A stretch of 64,000 nt of DNA from Clostridiales bacterium (lineage in GTDB: Bacteria > Bacillota > Clostridia > Lachnospirales > Lachnospiraceae): the NCBI GenBank assembly GCA_019423795.1, contig JAHZAT010000088.1:14420-78419 (forward strand). The letters are read 5' to 3'. The notes under the pieces are model-generated. The model made no database searches. It was not told the origin of the DNA and saw only the letters and a list, made by a program, of their open reading frames with translations. The number at the start of each line of letters is the position of its first letter. The first letter of the stretch is position 1. This document shows, piece after piece, positions 43,464 through 53,023 of this stretch. Both the position numbers and the translations under genes were made by a program.

Positions 43464-43762
43464 GATATGATACAACGATTTACTTTCAAAAGTTGACACA
43501 AGGAGAATATGATCAGGAAACAGGTGATTACAAAGATGATTCTGTAAGTGAAAATCAAAAACAAGCATCGGTTATGGATACAACAACACAGATGATGCAG
43601 GTTGTTTATGGAATGATCAAACAGGGAAGTTTAACGGTTCAATTACAGAACCATTATGATTGCCCATTTGATCAGATCCGAATTGGAAACAAGATCTATA
43701 AAGTGGATTATTCAAGGAAACTTCGAACCAAACAGACTTTTATTGTGTCGGAGGTGCAATGA
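43460..43762 (+). CDS. Head-tail joining/stopper protein
   Basis: 100 residues, beta-rich, with the IRIGNKIYKVDYSRKLRTKQ segment of SPP1 gp16-like stoppers. It closes the head after packaging. Operon position between adaptor and gp10-like genes supports the call. Confidence 0.72.
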   Translation: MRYDTTIYFQKLTQGEYDQETGDYKDDSVSENQKQASVMDTTTQMMQVVYGMIKQGSLTVQLQNHYDCPFDQIRIGNKIYKVDYSRKLRTKQTFIVSEVQ

Positions 43763-44097
43763 TGAGTGGAATTAAGGTGAATGGATTAGATCAGCTTAAT
43801 GCAAAATTAAGAAAGAACATGGATCTTAATGCAGTAAAGACAATAGTTAAAAAGAATGGAGAGGATCTCCAGAAAAAAGCGCAACATTATGTACCGGTAG
43901 ATACTGGAACATTAAAAAGAAGCATTGGCCTCAATATCAAAGATGGCGGCTTAACTGCGGTTGTAGCACCAACGACAGATTATGCAGAATATATTGAGTA
44001 TGGAACACGTTTCATGGAATCACAACCGTACATGCGCCCAGCACTGGGCGAGCAAAAGCAGATTTTTAAAAGTGATTTAGAAAAGGTAATGAAATAA
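43759..44097 (+). CDS. HK97 gp10-like tail component
   Basis: 112 residues; YVPVDTGTLKRSIGL and YAEYIEYGTRFMESQPYMRP are the hallmark segments of the gp10/neck family. Starts ATGATG overlapping the previous stop. Confidence 0.88.
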   Translation: MMSGIKVNGLDQLNAKLRKNMDLNAVKTIVKKNGEDLQKKAQHYVPVDTGTLKRSIGLNIKDGGLTAVVAPTTDYAEYIEYGTRFMESQPYMRPALGEQKQIFKSDLEKVMK

Positions 44098-44098
44098 T

Positions 44099-44494
44099 AT
44101 GGATCCACAGCAGGAACTATTTACTGTGCTGCTGTTAAAACTAAAAGAAAAATATCAGGATACGGGAATCGGTGTGTATGATACATTCCTACCGCCGGAT
44201 AAAACCCCGTATCCTTTTGTTTATCTTGCTGACAGCACACAGGATGATCAAGCAAATAAAACAACAGTCTTTGGGGCAGTCAGCCAGGTAATCCATATCT
44301 GGCATAACAACCAAAGACAGAGAGGAACATTATCGAAGATATTATTAGAGATCAAAGATATGTGCTACAAGATCGAAGAAACAAAAAACTTTGGTTGGAA
44401 TCTTGTAAGAGTAAATCAAAGAATCCTCTCAGACGCAACAACGAAAGAACCCCTGATGCACGGGGTTTTAGAATTAGAATTTACATTTAATTAG
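44099..44494 (+). CDS. Tail completion protein (gp17/DUF3168-like)
   Basis: 131 residues, DUF3168 layout (PYPFVYLADSTQDDQANKTT, VIHIWHN). It terminates the tail tube at the head side. It begins one base after the previous stop. Confidence 0.8.
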   Translation: MDPQQELFTVLLLKLKEKYQDTGIGVYDTFLPPDKTPYPFVYLADSTQDDQANKTTVFGAVSQVIHIWHNNQRQRGTLSKILLEIKDMCYKIEETKNFGWNLVRVNQRILSDATTKEPLMHGVLELEFTFN

Positions 44495-44503
44495 GAGGTA
44501 GCA

Positions 44504-45025
44504 ATGTTAAATTTACAGCTTTTTGGAAATGAAGCGGTGCAGGGCAAGAAGATTGTTTATCTGTATCGAATTTTATCAGAAGCACCAACACAGAGTGGTA
44601 CAGCATTGGCATTCACAACAGAGAATGGTCGTACTAAATCAAAAGATGCAGATTCCACAGCCACAAAGGATGGTTCTGTCAGAACACCAGGTGCTGCAGA
44701 AGTGGAGATCACAGCAACATCAATCTTAAAGAAAGATGACGAAATGATTAAAAAACTGGAAAAGGCTTTAGATGATGATGCATTGATTGAAATTTGGGAG
44801 GCTAATCTGGTAGAACCAGCATCCGCAGGAAATAACAAATTCAAAGGAAAGTATTTCCAGGGGTATTTAACAGAAATCGAATATACAGCTAATGCAGATG
44901 AGTTTGTAGAGGTTTCTTTAACATTTGGTATCAATGGAACAGGTGTGGATGGAGATGTAACTGTGACAACACAGCAGCAGGAACAGGCATATACATTCGT
45001 AGATACACCAAAAACAGGAGCTTAG
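44504..45025 (+). CDS. Major tail tube protein (TP901-1 family)
   Basis: 173 residues. VEITATSILKKDDEMIKKLE and LIEIWEANL are typical of phi13/TP901-type tail tubes. The N-terminus MLNLQLFGNEA carries a third L27-like leader, unusual for a tail protein, suggesting cleavage by the phage Prp. AGGAGG precedes the ATG. Confidence 0.87.
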   Translation: MLNLQLFGNEAVQGKKIVYLYRILSEAPTQSGTALAFTTENGRTKSKDADSTATKDGSVRTPGAAEVEITATSILKKDDEMIKKLEKALDDDALIEIWEANLVEPASAGNNKFKGKYFQGYLTEIEYTANADEFVEVSLTFGINGTGVDGDVTVTTQQQEQAYTFVDTPKTGA

Positions 45026-45038
45026 GAGGATATAATAC

Positions 45039-45419
45039 ATGTACGAATTACAGATTAACAAATCAACATATGAATTTAACTTTGGAATGGGATTCATGAG
45101 AGAGATCAACAAAACAATTGCTGTCCCAGTAGAAAATATTAAAGGAAAAACAAAAGACATTGGTCTGCAGTATAAAGTTGCAGAAATGCTTGATGGTGAT
45201 CTTGATGCATTAGAAGATGTTTTATTGGTAGCGAACAAAGGATTTACACCACGACTTGAACGAACAGAGTTAGATAAGCACATTGAGGATGAAAACACAG
45301 ATATCGATGCATTATTTGATACGGTATTGGGTTTCTTAGAGAATGCAAATGCTACGAAGAAAACGACACGAGAGCTGAAGGAAGAAGTGGAGAAACAGAA
45401 GAAGAAACAGGAAGAATAA
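45039..45419 (+). CDS. Tail assembly chaperone (gpG-like)
   Basis: 126 residues, MYELQINKSTYEFNFGMGFM start, TAC_12-like, ending in a Lys/Glu-rich tail. It coats the tape measure during tail assembly. A second frame that overlaps its 3' end appears to be read as a frameshifted extension. Confidence 0.82.
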   Translation: MYELQINKSTYEFNFGMGFMREINKTIAVPVENIKGKTKDIGLQYKVAEMLDGDLDALEDVLLVANKGFTPRLERTELDKHIEDENTDIDALFDTVLGFLENANATKKTTRELKEEVEKQKKKQEE

Positions 45420-45763
45420 AAGATTTTGAAGAAATATACCGGGAGCTGGCGATTGAATGCTTCCGGTATTTTGGTTTTACGTCGTTTGATCAAGTGGACC
45501 AATTGACGATTGCACAATATGAGATCATGGCCGAAGCGGCAAGGCTAAAAGAAGTAGATAAAGACTACAGAAATCACTGGCAAGCGTTTCTTAATTTTGC
45601 CGTACGTGCAAAAAAGAAAGCCGGAAAGAACAGACAAAAACCAGTCTATCCAACATTTAAGAAATTCTACGACTACGAAGATGCAATCGATCAGGCAAAA
45701 CGAAAGAATAAGCCAGATCGATTTGAGAAGATGAAGAGATTGCTAAGAAGGAGGGAGAGCTGA
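45419..45763 (+). CDS. gpT-like extension of the tail chaperone (frameshift)
   Basis: The frame is one base back from the chaperone, is open across the chaperone stop and back at least 80 bases into that gene, and has no ATG or ribosome site of its own. It encodes KDFEEIYRELAIECFRYFGF onward. This is the usual G/GT arrangement, made by a -1 ribosomal shift. A standard slippery heptamer was not found in the overlap; A-rich AAG-AAA-CAG codons near 45400 are the best candidates. Confidence 0.7.
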   Translation, partial: KDFEEIYRELAIECFRYFGFTSFDQVDQLTIAQYEIMAEAARLKEVDKDYRNHWQAFLNFAVRAKKKAGKNRQKPVYPTFKKFYDYEDAIDQAKRKNKPDRFEKMKRLLRRRES

Positions 45764-48700
45764 TGGCAGAATCATATAGTGTTGAAGCGATATTAACTGC
45801 GAGAGATGCTGGATTCGAAGCAGGTATGAAAGCAGCTCAAAAATCCACACTATCTTTAGGAAAAGTTCTTAAAAGCGGAATCGGTTTTGGGGCAATGGTG
45901 GCAATAGGAAACAAAGCGGTGTCTGTAGTCACTTCTGGACTTTCAGAAATTGTAGGAGGATTAAACGAATCAAGTGCTGCATGGAAAACTTTCGAAGGTA
46001 ACATGAGCATGAATGATCATTCAAAAAAAGAAATAGCAAGCACTAGAAAAGAACTACAAAAATTTGCAGAACAGACAATTTATAGTTCTTCAGATATGGC
46101 TTCTACATATGCTCAATTAGATGCAGTTGGTACAAAAAGTACAACGAAACTTGTAAAAGGATTTGGAGGTTTAGCTGCAGCAGCAGAAAATCCACAGCAA
46201 GCAATGAAAACTTTGTCACAGCAGGCTACACAGATGGCAGCAAAACCTAAAATACAGTGGGAAGACTTCAAATTAATGGTTGAACAGACACCTGCGGGTA
46301 TTGCAGCTGTTGCAAAAACAATGGGAAGATCTACACAGCAGTTAATTAAGGATGTTCAGGATGGTAAAGTAAAAACCGAAGACTTTTTTGCGGCAATTGC
46401 TAAGACAGGAACGAATAAACAGTTCACAAAGCTTGCAACAGAATATAAAACTGTTGGACAAGCAATGGATGGTTTAACAGAGACGGCAGCAAATAAATTG
46501 CAGCCAGCGTTTGATAAAGTATCTAGCATTGCAATTAAGGGAGTAAGTGATGTAACGAATCTTTTAGATAATGTCGATGGTAATAAAATAGCGAGCAAGA
46601 TTGGTGGCTTTGCAACAAAGGCTGGGAAATACTGGTCTGTTTTTAAGACAGATGCGAAAGAAGTAGGACAAGCGTTCGGATCAGCAGTAAGTGCTATCGG
46701 GAAAAGTATGGGAGAATTGAATGGTTCTTTCGGGTCTGATAAATCTGTATCTAGTTTTAAAAGTGTTGTTGATAGTATTTCTGGTGGGTTAAAAGCATTA
46801 GCTGGTTTTGCTGAAAAGCATTCTGGAGCAATTGCAAGTCTTATAACAACGTTACCGAAGATATTAATTGGGTTTAAAGCATTTAAGATAGTAAAAGCAC
46901 TTGCCCCTGGAATTGGTAGTTTCACAAAATCAATTCTGGCGTTAGCAGGAAAAGGAATAGCAGGACTTGCAGCAAAATTATTTGGAGTTGCAGCAGGAGA
47001 AACAGCAACAGGAAAATCTGCAAAAGTAAGCAATAAATCAGTCCTAACAATGGCAAAAAGTACAATGATGCTCGGAATAGGAGTATTAATGGTTGCAACA
47101 GGTTTTGGAATTATGGCGCAAGCAAGTATTGCGTTGGCAAATTCAGGAGGATTAGCAATAGGCGTGATGATCGGCATGACAGGAGCATTAGCGGCATTAG
47201 TCATTGGTGGAATGGCGGCTATGAAAATATTTTCTCAAACTCCAGCAAGAGCACAAGCAAGTGCAGCGGCATTACTTGCTCTAGGAGCCGGTGTTTTGAT
47301 GGTTGCAGCCGGACTAGCGATCATGGCGGCGGCAAGTATTGCACTTGCAAATGCAGGTACACCAGCGATCGCCTGTATGGCAGGAATGGTTGTAGCTGTT
47401 GGAGCGTTAATGGCGATTGCAGGAGCCGTTGGACCAGCAATGACAGCGGGAGCCGTTGGGTTTATTGCATTTGGTACAGCAATTGTACTTGTTAGTGCGG
47501 GGGCATTATTAGCTGCAGCGTCATTAGCGGTTGTTGCAGGAGTTCTTCCAACAGTGGTGCAATATGGAACTGCAGGAGCCGTGGCTATAGCATCACTTGG
47601 AGCAAGTATGATAGTATTCGGAGCAGGATCGGCAGTCGCGGGAGCTGGCTGTATTGTACTTGGAGCTGGATTACTAGCAGTTGGAGTTGGTGCAACAGCT
47701 GCAGGAGGCGGACTTTTAATACTTGGAACCGTATTGCTTGTAACAAGTAAAGGATTCACAACATTTGCACAAGTGATCAAAACAGTTGTAGATGCAATCA
47801 GTGGTGGTCTAAGGACAGTATTAGACGGAATTGCAAATGTGATCAAGTCTGTTGGAGAATCTGCGAAGAATGCAGGAACTGGATTTAAGAGTGTAGCCGA
47901 AGGAATCAAGATGATTTCCGGATTATCGATAGGATCTATTGCAAAAAGCCTTGGGGCAGTAGCAATCGGGATTGGAAAAATCTCTCGTAAAGGCTCTGAT
48001 ATCCAACAGACCGCAAATGGCATGAAAACTTTATCTGCAGCGTCTGTTTCTGTAAATTCAAGTTTTGGATCCATGGGAGCGAAAGCAACATCGGCTCTAT
48101 CTGGAATTAAAAAATCAATGTCCAGTACGGCCAACGCTGCAAAATCATCTGGAAAGAAGATGGGAAGCGGATTTACCTCTTCTATGCAAAGCGGATTAAG
48201 AAAAGGACCAGGTATTGCCTCAAAAGCTGTATCTAGCACAAATTCAAGATTACGTTCAGGACGATCTGGAGCATACAGTGCAGGTGCTTATATCAGTCAA
48301 GGGTTTGCACAAGGAATGAGTTCATGTCTGGGACAGATCGAAGCCGCAGCATCCAGAATGGTATCAGCAGCAGAAAAAGCGATCAGGGCAAAAGCTCAGA
48401 TCCATTCGCCATCCAGAATGACGAAAAAAGATGGTCGTTACATAGCGGCAGGTCTTGCAATTGGTATCAGAAATGGTATCAGCAGCGTGAAATCTGCAAG
48501 TAAAACTTTAGCAAAAACAGCGATAAACACAATGAAGAAAGCAACAAAATCTCGTAAATACGAAGATGCGGCAAGTAATGTTGTAAGTAAATACAAAGAT
48601 TCTATGAATAGTAAAGTATCTTCAATTACTAAGTCTTTGAATAAGAAGATTAATGCTGGTGTAAAAAAACTGCAAAAGAAAAATCCAAAATTAAAAAAAG

Positions 48701-49686
48701 CGTATACGCAAGTTGGAAAAATTCTAAAATCAGACATGAACAAAACGATAAAGTCACAAGGAAAGAAAGCTATTAACGCAGCAGACAAGGCATTAACAGC
48801 TCTTGGAAAGAAGTATCAAGAGAAATACGATGCGATCATTTCAGACAGGGATAATTATAAGAGCAAATTAGCAGATTATGGAGATTTGTTTAGTTCTGAT
48901 AATTACGGATATATTTCATTAGTAAACTTTAAAGCTCAAAAAAATCAAGTAGAACAACTTGCGAAGAATATGGAAAAACTAAAAAAAGTTCTTCCATATG
49001 ATCTTATGCGTGATATTCAGAATTTGGATACAGCACAAGGATTAAAGTATACGACGGAATTATTAAAAAAGAGTGATTCCTGGTTAAAACAGTATGGAAA
49101 AGACTATTCAGAATTTATGACCAGTGCGGACAAAAATGCAAAATCATATTATCAACCGTATATTAAGCAGCTTGACAAAGATTATAGCAGTGCGGTTACA
49201 GCAGAGCTAAGCAAATTGAAAAAACAGATGAATACGATTGCGCAGGATGCAACAAAGGGATTTGTTAAAGGACTGACATCTAAATCAAACAAAAAAGCCT
49301 TAAATAAGGCAGCAAAAGATTTGGCAAACATTCTTACCAAAGCCGTAAAAGGGAAATTAAAAATCCATTCGCCATCCCGTGTTATGAAAGCCTTAGGAGT
49401 ATTCGTTGTAAAGGGATTTGTCAATGGAATCTCTTCTATGGCAAATACATTATATAAAACGATGGATAGCATAATTACAGTTCCAAACTTTAACAACCTT
49501 GCGATCGCAGGAGATGTTGGAGGAAGTCTTAACAGTGATTATGACTATTACACACAGGCAGAATACACGATTATTGTCCCAGTTGATCTTGATGGGAAAG
49601 AGGTTGCAAGAGTAACAGCACCATACACAGAAGCAGAGCTAAACAAACGACAGACAAGGCAGAACAGAAAACTTGGAAGAAAGTAA
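45763..49686 (+). CDS. Tape measure protein
   Basis: 1307 residues, setting tail length. N-terminal tape-measure domain (residues 1-270), a hydrophobic Gly/Ala-rich region with many membrane-type segments (about 390-680), then Lys-rich coiled coil. IHSPSR motifs near residues 878 and 1200 mark repeated domains common in such proteins. Starts at the gpT stop. Confidence 0.95.
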   Translation: MAESYSVEAILTARDAGFEAGMKAAQKSTLSLGKVLKSGIGFGAMVAIGNKAVSVVTSGLSEIVGGLNESSAAWKTFEGNMSMNDHSKKEIASTRKELQKFAEQTIYSSSDMASTYAQLDAVGTKSTTKLVKGFGGLAAAAENPQQAMKTLSQQATQMAAKPKIQWEDFKLMVEQTPAGIAAVAKTMGRSTQQLIKDVQDGKVKTEDFFAAIAKTGTNKQFTKLATEYKTVGQAMDGLTETAANKLQPAFDKVSSIAIKGVSDVTNLLDNVDGNKIASKIGGFATKAGKYWSVFKTDAKEVGQAFGSAVSAIGKSMGELNGSFGSDKSVSSFKSVVDSISGGLKALAGFAEKHSGAIASLITTLPKILIGFKAFKIVKALAPGIGSFTKSILALAGKGIAGLAAKLFGVAAGETATGKSAKVSNKSVLTMAKSTMMLGIGVLMVATGFGIMAQASIALANSGGLAIGVMIGMTGALAALVIGGMAAMKIFSQTPARAQASAAALLALGAGVLMVAAGLAIMAAASIALANAGTPAIACMAGMVVAVGALMAIAGAVGPAMTAGAVGFIAFGTAIVLVSAGALLAAASLAVVAGVLPTVVQYGTAGAVAIASLGASMIVFGAGSAVAGAGCIVLGAGLLAVGVGATAAGGGLLILGTVLLVTSKGFTTFAQVIKTVVDAISGGLRTVLDGIANVIKSVGESAKNAGTGFKSVAEGIKMISGLSIGSIAKSLGAVAIGIGKISRKGSDIQQTANGMKTLSAASVSVNSSFGSMGAKATSALSGIKKSMSSTANAAKSSGKKMGSGFTSSMQSGLRKGPGIASKAVSSTNSRLRSGRSGAYSAGAYISQGFAQGMSSCLGQIEAAASRMVSAAEKAIRAKAQIHSPSRMTKKDGRYIAAGLAIGIRNGISSVKSASKTLAKTAINTMKKATKSRKYEDAASNVVSKYKDSMNSKVSSITKSLNKKINAGVKKLQKKNPKLKKAYTQVGKILKSDMNKTIKSQGKKAINAADKALTALGKKYQEKYDAIISDRDNYKSKLADYGDLFSSDNYGYISLVNFKAQKNQVEQLAKNMEKLKKVLPYDLMRDIQNLDTAQGLKYTTELLKKSDSWLKQYGKDYSEFMTSADKNAKSYYQPYIKQLDKDYSSAVTAELSKLKKQMNTIAQDATKGFVKGLTSKSNKKALNKAAKDLANILTKAVKGKLKIHSPSRVMKALGVFVVKGFVNGISSMANTLYKTMDSIITVPNFNNLAIAGDVGGSLNSDYDYYTQAEYTIIVPVDLDGKEVARVTAPYTEAELNKRQTRQNRKLGRK

Positions 49687-49698
49687 GGAGGGAGAAAG

Positions 49699-51387
49699 AC
49701 GTATAATTTTGTAGATACAACTCAAAAGGCTTCAGAAGGTTCTCTCCCTTCTGAAGCTCTGAAAATTAATGGAGAGTATATAGAAAATCAGATTACTGGC
49801 TACAGAACGCTTTATGTATCTGGAAGAGAATCACTTGCACCAGAGTTGACAACGATCGAATCTGGAAGTAGAGATGGATCCGTGCTGAATTATAAAAGAT
49901 ATCCAACAAGAACAATTACTGTAGGGTATCAGCTTTTAACAGCAAATCCAGAAAATTTCAGGAAAGCATATAATCTGCTGATGAATGTTCTAAGTATAGA
50001 AGATTCCGAACTGATCTTTGCAGATGAACCGGATAAATACTTTACAGGAACATTCACATCGATGAGTGATATAGATCCAGGGCGAAACTGCGTTACTGGC
50101 GAAATTGAGTTTACTTGTCTTGATCCATTTAAGTATTCGGTAGATGAATATGAAATTGAGCCAGAAAGCGACGGGAACTACTTTGCAGTGCAATACAATG
50201 GAAATTATAAAAGTTATCCAACATTTGAGGTGGATTTTTATAACGACGAAAGTGGAGAAGAAAATAATAACGGAAGATGTGGATACGTTGCTTTTTTTGA
50301 TGATGAGGAACACGTTTTACAATTTGGTAATCCAGATGAATTATCAGAAGAACAGGTGGAAATTGTAGAATCTGAAACAAATACATATTCTGTGCCAACA
50401 ACAAAAGTGCTACTAAATCATTCATTCAAAAAATCTAATTCCTGGAATGGAGTGAAATCTAAATATATAGTAAACAAAGGTATTATTTATAAATCTTCAG
50501 TTCAAACAGGAACAATTGGAGCTGTGCATTCTTATAACACAACAGCGGAAGACACTTATTATCTTGCAGCAACTGGATTCGGAACAGGCAATAGGTTTCA
50601 TGGTCCTACTGTTACATACACTCTGTCAGAAGCAGCAACAGATTTTGAACTTAGTTACGCACAGAAGATGTGCATTGATAGTTCGAAGGATGGGAAAAAG
50701 CAATGTGGAGCATTTCAAATGATTTTATCAGATGATTCTGGAAATATCATTGCAGGTGTAGACATTTACAAGGCATCAGATGGTACAAAAGGAAGGTATC
50801 GAATGATTGTTGATGGAAAAGTACAAAAAGAAGCCGAGATTGATTTGTCATTAAATAATAAGTTCTTCGGACAAAACAGAGTGGCAGATAAAAAGAAGAA
50901 AATTACAGAAATCAAAACAGTTAAATCATCTAGCATTACAAAAAATGGAGCTGTAATGAGCTTTAATTTAGGAGGGATCAAGCAGAGTTTTACATTCAAT
51001 TCAATCAAAACAAAGGCAGTTAAAAAAATTACAATTATGGTTTCAAAAAAAGCCAACAAACCAGCACTAAAATATAATGGATTATATTATGCGAAAATAG
51101 TGAAAAACTATTCTAAGCAAGTAACAGAAACAATAGATAAAATCGTAACAGAATATCATGATGTACAAAATAAATTCAATGCAAACGATGTATTTGTGGT
51201 TGATTCGTCCGCAGCAAGCACCAAATTAAACGAACTAGATCGACCAGATTTAGGTGCGTTAGGAAACGACTGGGAAGATCTATATTTGCAAAAAGGTATG
51301 AATCAGATTGGATTCAGTTATTCTGATTGGGTAGAAAGCGATTATGCCCCTAAATTTAAGTTACGATATCGAGAGGTGTTCTTATGA
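49699..51387 (+). CDS. Distal tail protein (Dit) with ACG at the start position
   Basis: The sequence from 49699, YNFVDTTQKASEGSLPSEAL then KINGEYIENQITGYRTLYVS, is a normal Dit N-terminus, with AAGGAGGGAG placed correctly upstream, but the first codon is ACG, not ATG. The next in-frame candidate, TTG 49846, would lose 49 conserved residues. So either ACG is used as a weak start or a T-to-C change has damaged the gene. The 562-residue product has a large insertion before the Dit ending PDLGALGNDWEDLYL. Confidence 0.8.
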   Translation, partial: TYNFVDTTQKASEGSLPSEALKINGEYIENQITGYRTLYVSGRESLAPELTTIESGSRDGSVLNYKRYPTRTITVGYQLLTANPENFRKAYNLLMNVLSIEDSELIFADEPDKYFTGTFTSMSDIDPGRNCVTGEIEFTCLDPFKYSVDEYEIEPESDGNYFAVQYNGNYKSYPTFEVDFYNDESGEENNNGRCGYVAFFDDEEHVLQFGNPDELSEEQVEIVESETNTYSVPTTKVLLNHSFKKSNSWNGVKSKYIVNKGIIYKSSVQTGTIGAVHSYNTTAEDTYYLAATGFGTGNRFHGPTVTYTLSEAATDFELSYAQKMCIDSSKDGKKQCGAFQMILSDDSGNIIAGVDIYKASDGTKGRYRMIVDGKVQKEAEIDLSLNNKFFGQNRVADKKKKITEIKTVKSSSITKNGAVMSFNLGGIKQSFTFNSIKTKAVKKITIMVSKKANKPALKYNGLYYAKIVKNYSKQVTETIDKIVTEYHDVQNKFNANDVFVVDSSAASTKLNELDRPDLGALGNDWEDLYLQKGMNQIGFSYSDWVESDYAPKFKLRYREVFL

Positions 51388-53009
51388 TTATATATTTTGC
51401 TGACCGCAAAATGGATATTTTAGGACAAGCATCTACAAATCTTTTAAATGGAATTACCATTAAAGAGGATAAGAAAACAGAGGAAATTGATGTAGGAGTT
51501 GCTACATTTGAATGTAGGATAACGTATTCTAAAAAAACAAGAGAGATTGCGGAACAGTTAACAGAAGCTGGAAACTATATTTTAAGAAGTAACAAGGATG
51601 AAAAAGAATTTTATACGATCATAAATACAGAAATTGATACTAAGGAACGAGACATCTATATTTATGCTGAAGATGTAGGAATGGACTTGTTAAATGAAAT
51701 ATTAAAAAGTTCAGACGGAGATGGAGTTCAACGAACTTGTACGGAACATGTTGAATCAGCAATTTATGATAGTGGATTTGAAATTGGTATTAATGAATCG
51801 GATGATTCAGTGAAGAAGTTTTTAGAGTTTGATGAGCAAACGGCATCAGAAAGAATCCTTGATATTATGAAGAATTTTGAGTGTGAGGTGTCATATAGTT
51901 TCGATATTGATCGTCTGGCAGTAACGAATAAATACATCAATATTTATAAAAAAAGAGGAAAAGATACAGGGATTCAATTGAGAGAAGGGAGAGAAATCGA
52001 TGGAATTAGCATAAAAAAATCTGTAGAAAATTTGGCAACTGCATTATTATGCACTGGTTCTGAAGATGCTTCTGGAGTGAAAATTTCTTTGCAAGACTAC
52101 AAATATGATGATGGAGATTTTTATGTTGAAGGGCATTATTTAAAAAGCAGAAAGGCATTAGCTAGATGGAGTAGGTATGTAAATCCTGATGAGCCAAACA
52201 AAATAGACAATGCTGGACACATTGTTCAAACATTTACTTATGATACAGTTGATCAAAAAGAACTTTGTGAACAGGCAATCAAAGAACTGAAAAAGAAATG
52301 TGATATTGAAAGAAATTATGAAATTGAAATCACGCATCTTCCAGAAGATATTAAAATCGGTGACATTGTAAATGTTGTGGATGAAGCTGGAGGACTTTAT
52401 TTACAGTCTAGATTATTAAAACTTGAAATATCAATTGTTGATGGAACACAGACGGCAACACTTGGAGATTATTTAATCAGAGAAAGTGGTATTTCAGAAA
52501 AAGTTGAGCAATTAACAAATCAATTTAAGAATCTATCAGAAAATCAGACGTTATATACCTGGTTTGCGTATGCAGATGATTCTTTTGGCAATGGAATATC
52601 ATTGGAATCAGAAGGAAAAGAGTATTTAGGGACATGTGTGAATCAAAGTGTCAAAACACCAGATATCACAAAACCTGAAATATATAAATGGACAAAGATA
52701 AAAGGAGAATCGGCAACACTTTTAATGATTGATTCGTCACAGGGATTAGCTTTTAAAAACAATGCTGTTTCGACTATATTATCAGTAATTATATATCACG
52801 GAAGTATACAGATTACAAACATCAGTAAACTAAAAGAAGTATTTGGCGACAATGCTTATATACAGTGGAAATGGAAAAGAACTAATGAAGAATCATATGG
52901 TATTATATCATCCAACGATTCAAGGCTTATAAACGATGGTTTTTCGTTTAAAGTCAGTCCAGACGATGTAGATGTAAATGTAACATTCACGTGTGAGTTA
53001 ATAGTTTAA
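51384..53009 (+). CDS. Tail-associated baseplate protein (Tal-like)
   Basis: 541 residues. The N-terminal 380 residues have the Tal/gp18-like hub arrangement (IYFADRKMDILGQAS; ITHLPEDIKIGDIVNVVDEA). The C-terminal part, from YTWFAYADDSFGNG, has Ig-like character and no peptidase motif. Overlaps Dit by four bases. Confidence 0.82.
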   Translation: MIIYFADRKMDILGQASTNLLNGITIKEDKKTEEIDVGVATFECRITYSKKTREIAEQLTEAGNYILRSNKDEKEFYTIINTEIDTKERDIYIYAEDVGMDLLNEILKSSDGDGVQRTCTEHVESAIYDSGFEIGINESDDSVKKFLEFDEQTASERILDIMKNFECEVSYSFDIDRLAVTNKYINIYKKRGKDTGIQLREGREIDGISIKKSVENLATALLCTGSEDASGVKISLQDYKYDDGDFYVEGHYLKSRKALARWSRYVNPDEPNKIDNAGHIVQTFTYDTVDQKELCEQAIKELKKKCDIERNYEIEITHLPEDIKIGDIVNVVDEAGGLYLQSRLLKLEISIVDGTQTATLGDYLIRESGISEKVEQLTNQFKNLSENQTLYTWFAYADDSFGNGISLESEGKEYLGTCVNQSVKTPDITKPEIYKWTKIKGESATLLMIDSSQGLAFKNNAVSTILSVIIYHGSIQITNISKLKEVFGDNAYIQWKWKRTNEESYGIISSNDSRLINDGFSFKVSPDDVDVNVTFTCELIV

Positions 53010-53023
53010 GGAGGAAAAATTAA

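Noticed and set aside
46356..48239. Two long minus-strand frames opposite the tape measure gene
   Set aside because: They are shadows of the Ala/Gly-rich tape-measure codons; no ribosome sites and low-complexity products.
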